NCBI GenBank assembly: GCA_027009095.1 | Contig: JALVDG010000297.1 | Coordinates: 1-9,236, forward strand | Direction: 5' to 3' | DNA from: Thiotrichaceae bacterium | Lineage (GTDB): Bacteria; Pseudomonadota; Gammaproteobacteria; Thiotrichales; Thiotrichaceae | Length of the DNA: 9,236 bases | In this document: positions 1 through 6,320 of the stretch, one piece after another | How positions within the stretch are numbered: position 1 is the first letter of the stretch | Layout of the letters: each line of letters begins with the position of its first letter | Notes under the pieces: generated by a model | Seen by the model: only the letters and a program-made list of their open reading frames with translations | What the model was told of the DNA's origin: nothing | Database searches by the model: none | Made by a program: the position numbers and the translations under genes

Positions 1-1
1 A

Positions 2-3000
2 AAAAATCAAAGTGGTAAATTAGCCTATGAGCTCATTGCGGATAACAATATTACCTCACATACCGCCTCTAGCCATGCGGTATTAGATGATAACAATGAC
101 AATATTGAGTTTGTTAGTAATGATGTTTGTGTCACATTAACACCCAATAATGGAAATGGTGGTCAAGGTAGCAATGTTGACAACAAAGATGATACAGAAA
201 TCCGTTTTTTAACCCCTAGTTTGGAACTAAAAAAAGAAGGAACAGCACCTGATTTTTATAATAATAACGATTTTGTCGATGCACCTTTTTATCGCATGGA
301 TGATGGAAGCGGTAACTATCATCCTTCTCGTGATGGTGTATATATCGAAGTTCACGCTAGCAATTTAAATACAGATGGAGATAAAGCAGAAGTCCATACT
401 GCAAAAGTAACCTCTGCAACAGGTGATATATTGTATGTGCTTGTTAAAGAAACAGGACCCAATACAGGTATATTTAGAGCCATTCGTCCTTTACGTTTAA
501 GCTCCACTATAAAAGGTGCAGGACAAACCTGCCCATCAGGAAATGCTACTGACGTTATTTATGATAATAATATTAATACAAATTGTACTTTACAAAGCTC
601 AGCTGATGGTCACATTCAAGTCACTATTGATGGCTTAGGTGCAAAAAATGATACTGCATTAATTGATCCTCTAGGAATAGTTTTTAATGCAGCATTTAAT
701 GAACCAGTGAAAGGGGCAGCTGTTATTATAAGAACAGAAGATGGAAAACCAGCAATAGATCCTTTAACAGGCGACCCGTATACCGTTCAATATACAAAAG
801 AAGATGGTAAATATCAGTTTCCATACTTATATCCAAGTATAAAATATTATATTGATGTCACACCGCCAGAAGGATATACCTTTCCCAGTAAAATGACGGC
901 AGAATCTTTTATCGATCGTACCGTTAAGCAATATTCCTATGGTAGGGATGGTTTCTATGGTGTCACTAATAGCGGAATTTTTAAACTTGAATCTCTATTG
1001 GTTGCTGATATTCCTCTAGACCCTATTACAACAGGAAGCAGTTTTCTAACACTCGATAAGACGGTAGCATCGAAAAATGTTGATGTAGGAGACTTTGTAG
1101 ACTATTCAATTAGGATAGAAAATCACTTATCGAAAGATCTCTATGCACTAAAAATTAGAGACCGCCTTCCTTATGGTTTCCGTTATGTGGAAGGTAGCGC
1201 TCAACTTGATGGTCAATCGATTGATGATCCAATAGGAGCACCTGGACCTAATCTAACCTTTGACAACCTACCTTTTATCGACAACATCAAAAAAGGAAGG
1301 CTAGATCAAAAGTCACACACTTTAAAATATAAGTTAAGGGTATCTGCAGGTGCGATAGACAGTGATGGCGTAAATACTGCCGAAGCAATTGGGCGAACAG
1401 AAACGAGTTATTATATTCACTCAAATAAATCGAGTGTCAAAGTCAAAGTCACTCAATCAGGTGTTTTAGGTGAAAATGGTATTATTTTCGGAAAAATTTA
1501 TGTAGACGCAGATTGCTCTAATATCCAGTCAAAGGGTGAATGGCCAATCGGTGGCGTTAAACTGTACCTTGAAGATGGCACTTGGGTAATCACCGATGGC
1601 AATGGTCAATACAGTTTATATGGCATAAAGCCTGGAAATCATATAGTGAAGGTAGACCCTATTACTTTGCCAGAAGGACTCCGCTTAAAGCCATTAGATA
1701 ATCGCCATATGGCAGATGCTGGTAGCCGTTTAGTTGATATGAAACGGGGTGGCTTCCATCGTGCAGACTTTGCTGCGATGTGTCCAAAAGAAGATGCTGA
1801 AATCATATTCGAGCAAATTATGTCGCGTAATAATGGGCGTACTGATTGGATGCTTGATAATGCAGCTAAATATAATCCTGAAAATACTGGTAGCTCATAC
1901 AACCTAAATAAAAAGACAGGAGCAGATGGTGATTTATCAAATGGTACCGTTGACTTTGTTAGTCGCTCGATTAAAGAAAATATAGCGGCAGGAAAAGGAA
2001 TAAACCGTGGTTACTCCTTACAGTTAGGTCGTTATTCAAGTAAAGCTAAGGCAGAAAAAGTCAGAGAAGGATTACCAAAAGTTGCGAAATATCATAGCTT
2101 TATCTATAAGTCTGGAGATTTCTATACCTTACGGTTTGGCTTTAATCTTAAAAAACAAGCAATGCTTGGCTTACAGCATCAATTTGCAGCGGCAAAGCTG
2201 AAAACAAAAATTGTTTCAACGATTTATGAGCGTTTACCAGATGCAGTACTTGATAGATTAGAGTCTCCTCAAAATGCAGACGGCATGTTAAATCCTAAGA
2301 AATTAATCAAAAGTGTTACCAAGCAACAAGCAAAGAAAGGAACATGGTTGTGGCCTAAGCATGACGTTAGTTTAGATGGTCGTTTTATGGTGGTGGTTAG
2401 AGCAGGAATGACACCAACATTACGTGTAAACGGTAAAAATGTACCTAAGTCTAAAATAGGTGAACGTATCGAAAACCGTCGTGAACGAGCACAAATTGTT
2501 ACATGGTATGGCGTAGAACTTCAGCCTGGTGAAAATCAGTTAGAAGTCTTTGCAAAAGACCCGTTTGGAAACTCACGAACACTTGTAAAAGGCACATTTA
2601 AACGCCCTGCAATGGCAAAAACACTGACCTTTGAAGCCAGTTCCGATGAATTAGCCGCTGATGGTGGTCGCTCTTATCTACCGCTTACCATTAAGTTACT
2701 TGATAGTAATGGCTATCCTGCGCGTGGCGTTCATTTTGTGACACTAGAAACAACCGATGGCAGTTGGGTTGAGCGCGATATTCAGGACCAAACACCAGGT
2801 CATCAGGTGAAAGTGATGAATGGTCAACGTGTGGTGCATTTGCGTAGCTCTGAGCATACAGGTGATATTACCTTGCGTGCATCAGAGGGTAAGATGAAAG
2901 CCGAAGTGAAGGTTGTGCAGACGGCACCAATGCGTCCACTGATGGCAGTTGGTATCTTTGAAATTGGAGCGAGTAAAAGTATCTTTAACAACCGTTCCAA

Positions 3001-5461
3001 TGCACCCGCTTCTGTACGAGATAAAATAACAAGAAGAGGACGCGGCGCTGTCTTTATGAAGGGGCGTATTAAAGGTGATGTACATTTAACACTTTCATAC
3101 GACTCAGACAAAGATGTAAATGGTGAACGTTTCCGTGACATCAACCCAAACAGTCAATACCCTGTGTATGGAGATGATGCAAAACGTGGTTACGATGCAC
3201 AAAGTCGTAGCAAGCTATATGCAAAACTGGAGAAAAATAAAAATAGCCTAATGTATGGTGACTATTTAACTGATTCAAAAACGGATCACGAGAGCGTCGC
3301 ACGAGTACAACGTAGTTTAACAGGCTTAAATGGTATCTTGGATAATGGTAAAACACGTCTTCAAGCTTATGTTTCACGCCCTGAAGACAATCATATTGCC
3401 AATGAAGAGATTCGTGGTAGAGGTACGGCATTAAACTATCGTTTAAAGCATCATCCACTGATTCGTAATAGTGAGGTAATTGAATTAGTAACTTACTCAA
3501 GAGATAACCGAGGCGTAGTCATTAATATCAAAAAGCTAAGTCGCTATGGTGATTATAATCTTGATGAGAAAACAGGATACCTCAGTTTTAGTGATGCGAT
3601 ACCAAGCGTAGACGATAAGCAAAACCCTGTCTTTATTCGTGCTTCGTATGACTTAGAAGGTAATAGTGAGAAGTATACCGTTGCTGGAGTGCGTTTAAAT
3701 CATCAAGTTACTAAAGAACTCAATGTTGGGGCGAGCTATTCTTATGATAACAATAGCACTGAAGGTAAAAATATAACGGGACTTTCAGCTGAATATAAAA
3801 ATAAGGATGCACGTATTACTGCAAGCGTTGCAAAACTCAAGCATCAGTCAGCAAGTAAAGAAGACGGCAAGGCGGTGCGCATAGGAGTAGAGAAAAAATG
3901 GGATGCAAGTAGTAAAACCAATATCATCTATGGTCGTGCGGATAAGAACTACGATAACCCAACAGGAGGTGTCACAGCAGATAAAGAAGAGCTACGTATA
4001 GCACATCGTCAACGTATTAATAAAAATGTAGGGCTTAATGTAGAGGCAATTCATTCTAAAAATTTGAGTGATGACTCAGTACAGCAGAGTGTTGGTGTCA
4101 CTGCGGATGTAAAAGCAGGTGATGTTACCTTAAAAGCAGGTGCGCGCCATATCAGGCAGAAGAACTTAGCAGATAACGATAGCTTTAATACGGTTATTGT
4201 TGGCGCAAAAACACCACTTAATATTGCTAACCGTAAAGGTAATGTTTCAGCCGAGTATGAGCAAGATATAGGCAACAGTGATCGCCGTCGCGCTGCTATT
4301 GGTGCAGATCTTCAAGTGCATGACAAAGTGAAGCTTTATACCAAAGCAGAGCAGATCAGTAGTATGTCGGGAGTAAGTGGTTTATCGAGTGCTCAAAAGC
4401 AAACGACATTCTCTGCGGGAGTGAAATCTAATATTCTCCCTTCAACAGAAGTTTACTCTGAGTATCGTATGCGCGGTACAACGAATGGTCGTGATTTAGA
4501 GACAGCATCGGGTATCCGTGGCGACTATGAAATAAAGAAGGGCTTATCTGTCGCACCAAGAATGGAAATTGTGAAGAACATTGAAGGTTCAGGCAAAGAC
4601 TCGGTTGCTGTTTCAGTAGGTGTAAAGGATGTGCGTAATAAAAACGAACGTAAAAGTGGTCGTGTTGAATTACGCCATGACGATGAAAGTGACTATATTG
4701 GTGTTGATGGAACATATGTTTCACGCCTAAGCGAAGAGTGGAGTATGTTATTGCGTGACTCGGCTCGTTTTGACTGGGAGAAAAATAAAGAAAAATTACA
4801 GCTAAGTAATACCTTCTCAGTTGGCTTATCACTACGTCCACGTTTAAATAATAAACACAGCATGTTATTTATGTACGAAAATAAAATGAAACGTGGCTTT
4901 AGTGCTAAAGATGATTGTAACAAGCATATATTGTCAACACATCAGAGTTATCAGATAGATGAGTCAGTAACAATTTCTGGACGCTTAGGAAATAAATATG
5001 AAAAATGTAATAGAGGCAGTGTCGATATCACAACGAATACAACCCTAATGGATGGACGACTCATCTGGGATATTGATAAACGTTTCGATGCCGATATTCA
5101 TGGTGGCATGTTAGCAACCGATGGTTTTAAAGAACGTCAATTCTCAGCTGGTTTAGGTCTTAACTATCTATTACAACAAAATATGCGTGTTGGCATAGGC
5201 TATAACATCAAAGGCTTTGAAGATGAAGACCTTGATAGCGAAGCCTATAACAAACAAGGTGTATACGTGGGTATGCAATATAAGTTTGATGAGAAAAATC
5301 TAGGTTGGTTAAGTGGAGAAAAACAAGAAGATCGCAATAGAGTAGAAATACCGATGACAAATTCTGCAACAAAAGCGACAAATAATAAAAATAAAATCGA
5401 AGATGACAGCACAGAAAAAAATAGCGTGTTGGATACCTTTGGCAAATGGTTTGGAGAGTAA
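2..5461 (+). CDS. Giant multidomain outer-membrane surface protein (DUF11 / SdrD B-like / SPOR-like / Ig / beta-barrel), 5' end outside window
   Basis: The frame starting at base 2 is open from the window edge to TAA at 5459-5461, giving 1819 visible residues (numbered here from base 2). Domains by eye: residues 74-220, a surface-repeat module with the pattern TGD...ETGPNTGIFR; 225-297, a CnaB/carboxypeptidase-regulatory-like fold; 348-484, a DUF11 domain (LDKTV start, DRLPYGF turn); 493-570, a second SdrD B-like domain with DGNGQYSLYGIKPG; 669-742, a SPOR-like domain (YSLQLGRYSS...GDFYTLRFGF); about 786-870, an unassigned beta-rich segment; 875-975, an invasin/Big_1-like Ig domain; about 980-1762, alternating polar/hydrophobic strands with charged turns typical of an outer-membrane barrel, ending in VYVGMQYKF. 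A 57-residue polar tail follows. The signal peptide should lie upstream of the window. A role in surface display, adhesion or envelope anchoring is inferred; the exact function is unknown. Gene 2 follows after 2 bases. The in-frame TTG at 221 is not a credible start. Confidence 0.88.
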   Translation, partial: KNQSGKLAYELIADNNITSHTASSHAVLDDNNDNIEFVSNDVCVTLTPNNGNGGQGSNVDNKDDTEIRFLTPSLELKKEGTAPDFYNNNDFVDAPFYRMDDGSGNYHPSRDGVYIEVHASNLNTDGDKAEVHTAKVTSATGDILYVLVKETGPNTGIFRAIRPLRLSSTIKGAGQTCPSGNATDVIYDNNINTNCTLQSSADGHIQVTIDGLGAKNDTALIDPLGIVFNAAFNEPVKGAAVIIRTEDGKPAIDPLTGDPYTVQYTKEDGKYQFPYLYPSIKYYIDVTPPEGYTFPSKMTAESFIDRTVKQYSYGRDGFYGVTNSGIFKLESLLVADIPLDPITTGSSFLTLDKTVASKNVDVGDFVDYSIRIENHLSKDLYALKIRDRLPYGFRYVEGSAQLDGQSIDDPIGAPGPNLTFDNLPFIDNIKKGRLDQKSHTLKYKLRVSAGAIDSDGVNTAEAIGRTETSYYIHSNKSSVKVKVTQSGVLGENGIIFGKIYVDADCSNIQSKGEWPIGGVKLYLEDGTWVITDGNGQYSLYGIKPGNHIVKVDPITLPEGLRLKPLDNRHMADAGSRLVDMKRGGFHRADFAAMCPKEDAEIIFEQIMSRNNGRTDWMLDNAAKYNPENTGSSYNLNKKTGADGDLSNGTVDFVSRSIKENIAAGKGINRGYSLQLGRYSSKAKAEKVREGLPKVAKYHSFIYKSGDFYTLRFGFNLKKQAMLGLQHQFAAAKLKTKIVSTIYERLPDAVLDRLESPQNADGMLNPKKLIKSVTKQQAKKGTWLWPKHDVSLDGRFMVVVRAGMTPTLRVNGKNVPKSKIGERIENRRERAQIVTWYGVELQPGENQLEVFAKDPFGNSRTLVKGTFKRPAMAKTLTFEASSDELAADGGRSYLPLTIKLLDSNGYPARGVHFVTLETTDGSWVERDIQDQTPGHQVKVMNGQRVVHLRSSEHTGDITLRASEGKMKAEVKVVQTAPMRPLMAVGIFEIGASKSIFNNRSNAPASVRDKITRRGRGAVFMKGRIKGDVHLTLSYDSDKDVNGERFRDINPNSQYPVYGDDAKRGYDAQSRSKLYAKLEKNKNSLMYGDYLTDSKTDHESVARVQRSLTGLNGILDNGKTRLQAYVSRPEDNHIANEEIRGRGTALNYRLKHHPLIRNSEVIELVTYSRDNRGVVINIKKLSRYGDYNLDEKTGYLSFSDAIPSVDDKQNPVFIRASYDLEGNSEKYTVAGVRLNHQVTKELNVGASYSYDNNSTEGKNITGLSAEYKNKDARITASVAKLKHQSASKEDGKAVRIGVEKKWDASSKTNIIYGRADKNYDNPTGGVTADKEELRIAHRQRINKNVGLNVEAIHSKNLSDDSVQQSVGVTADVKAGDVTLKAGARHIRQKNLADNDSFNTVIVGAKTPLNIANRKGNVSAEYEQDIGNSDRRRAAIGADLQVHDKVKLYTKAEQISSMSGVSGLSSAQKQTTFSAGVKSNILPSTEVYSEYRMRGTTNGRDLETASGIRGDYEIKKGLSVAPRMEIVKNIEGSGKDSVAVSVGVKDVRNKNERKSGRVELRHDDESDYIGVDGTYVSRLSEEWSMLLRDSARFDWEKNKEKLQLSNTFSVGLSLRPRLNNKHSMLFMYENKMKRGFSAKDDCNKHILSTHQSYQIDESVTISGRLGNKYEKCNRGSVDITTNTTLMDGRLIWDIDKRFDADIHGGMLATDGFKERQFSAGLGLNYLLQQNMRVGIGYNIKGFEDEDLDSEAYNKQGVYVGMQYKFDEKNLGWLSGEKQEDRNRVEIPMTNSATKATNNKNKIEDDSTEKNSVLDTFGKWFGE
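5453..5458 (+). promoter_or_regulatory. Ribosome binding site of the OmpA-family lipoprotein gene
   Basis: GGAGAG lies 5 bases before the ATG at 5464, inside the last codons of gene 1. It decides the start: the in-frame ATG at 5446 would put this site inside the coding region and add six residues (MVWRVI) in front of a normal lipoprotein signal peptide. Because the site is covered by ribosomes finishing gene 1, translational coupling is likely. Confidence 0.7.
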
Positions 5462-5463
5462 TA

Positions 5464-6147
5464 ATGAAAACAATAAATAAATATCCTCAAAAAAACACGT
5501 TTAAGTCACCCTTTATACTGGTGACAACTGTTAGTATCGTTGCGATGACCTTATCTGGCTGCGCAAGTACCGATTCTCTTTATGCAGAGTATGACAATAG
5601 TTGTGATATTCCCAAACCTAAAGTTAAAGTGGTTGAGCGAGTCGTCGAAAAAGTTAAAGTCAAAAAAGAATATGTTACAAAATATAAAACAAAGGTTGTC
5701 ACCAAATATAAAACCAAAATAAAAAATAAAGTGGTACATGGTATTCGTTGGGAGCCTGCAGTGTACTTCGGTTTTGATTCGGCAACGCTAACTGCCGCAG
5801 AGAAAAAACGTTTAGATGCCGATATATCCGTATTAAAAAAACATAGAAACTTAAAGCTTAATGTACAGTCTTTCACCGACTTTAAAGGCTCTAATGCCTA
5901 TAACCGTCGCCTCGCAATAAAACGGCAACAAAGTGTGATTAACTATATGATGAGCAAAGGTATTGCTAAATCAAGAATCCGAGTTTCACCATTAGGAGAA
6001 GAGCTACCTATTCTTGGTAAGTCGGTACAAGAGCGTAGTATCAACCGTCGTGTTGAGTTAATGCTACTAGACTCTCGAGGCAGACCGCTCGCACTAGAGA
6101 TACAACCAAAGCAATCTAAATTTAAAGCACCAGGACCTGTACTTTAA
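5464..6147 (+). CDS. OmpA-family peptidoglycan-binding outer-membrane lipoprotein
   Basis: A 227-residue lipoprotein that should link the outer membrane to peptidoglycan. Residues 1-32 form a signal peptide (basic start, hydrophobic 17-30) ending in lipobox LSG-C33; Ala at +2 predicts outer-membrane sorting by the E. coli Lol rule. Residues 51-91 are a Lys/Val-rich linker containing VTKYKTK twice (71-77 and 79-85). Residues 98-202 are an OmpA C-terminal domain: VYFGFDSATL (100-109), SFTD (136-139), NRRLAIKRQQ (147-156), GEELP (178-182) and NRRVEL (194-199). D139 and R154 match in spacing the Asp and Arg that bind diaminopimelate in Acinetobacter OmpA. The usual GHTD is SFTD here. There is no N-terminal beta-barrel, so it is Pal-like in design rather than true OmpA; the partner barrel may be gene 1, which ends two bases upstream. 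Pal itself is less likely, as no tol genes are present and the linker is unusual. Confidence 0.9.
   Translation: MKTINKYPQKNTFKSPFILVTTVSIVAMTLSGCASTDSLYAEYDNSCDIPKPKVKVVERVVEKVKVKKEYVTKYKTKVVTKYKTKIKNKVVHGIRWEPAVYFGFDSATLTAAEKKRLDADISVLKKHRNLKLNVQSFTDFKGSNAYNRRLAIKRQQSVINYMMSKGIAKSRIRVSPLGEELPILGKSVQERSINRRVELMLLDSRGRPLALEIQPKQSKFKAPGPVL
5674..5721 (+). repeat. Tandem 8-codon repeat in the lipoprotein linker
   Basis: Two adjacent copies encode VTKYKTK plus one variable residue (Val, then Ile). The copies differ at several third codon positions, so the repeat looks maintained at the protein level rather than freshly duplicated. It belongs to the basic linker between the lipidated cysteine and the OmpA domain. 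Confidence 0.65.
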
Positions 6148-6320
6148 GCTTTGCTCGATTGTGCAAGAATAATGCAATTTAAAATAAGAAAGCTTTAATT
6201 ATAAGGGCTTGCTTTTAGTCACAGAGCAAGCCTTTAAATTAAGGTTGCAAGAAACAGACCAGGTGTTTTTCACACTTCTAATTAGTTCTGTAAAAATAAT
6301 AATAACAATGAGACAACATC
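6148..6320. other. Intergenic region between the lipoprotein gene and the DUF11-repeat gene
   Basis: This 173-base AT-rich gap has no credible reading frame. It holds a hairpin at 6203-6235 and a short inverted repeat, AAGCTTT (6146-6152) with AAAGCTT (6189-6195). Near the next gene, a TGTAAAAAT stretch around 6289-6297 could serve as a -10 element, but I see no convincing -35, so a separate promoter for gene 3 is only possible. The start at 6321 has a weak ribosome binding site: the best match is GAG at 6310-6312. Confidence 0.5.
6203..6235 (+). terminator. Terminator-like hairpin after the lipoprotein gene
   Basis: Left arm AAGGGCTTGCT (6203-6213) pairs with right arm AGCAAGCCTTT (6225-6235) over 11 base pairs with one G-U pair; the loop is 11 bases. 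The following T run is short (TTTAAATT), so termination would be partial at best. It may be an attenuator or an mRNA stabiliser separating expression of genes 1-2 from gene 3. Confidence 0.5.

Noticed and set aside
1639..3500. Several minus-strand open frames (1639-1902, 2824-3144, 2882-3085, 3141-3500)
   Set aside because: All overlap the strongly supported gene 1 and encode no recognisable domains; they are shadows of its codon pattern.
4428..4841. 137-codon open frame on the minus strand
   Set aside because: It lies inside gene 1's barrel region, its product is rich in His, Tyr, Phe and Ser as expected of an antisense reading, and it has no domain or ribosome binding site that I can see.
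5446..5463. Earlier ATG for the lipoprotein gene
   Set aside because: It would add MVWRVI before a complete lipoprotein signal peptide and swallow the good GGAGAG ribosome binding site that serves the ATG at 5464.
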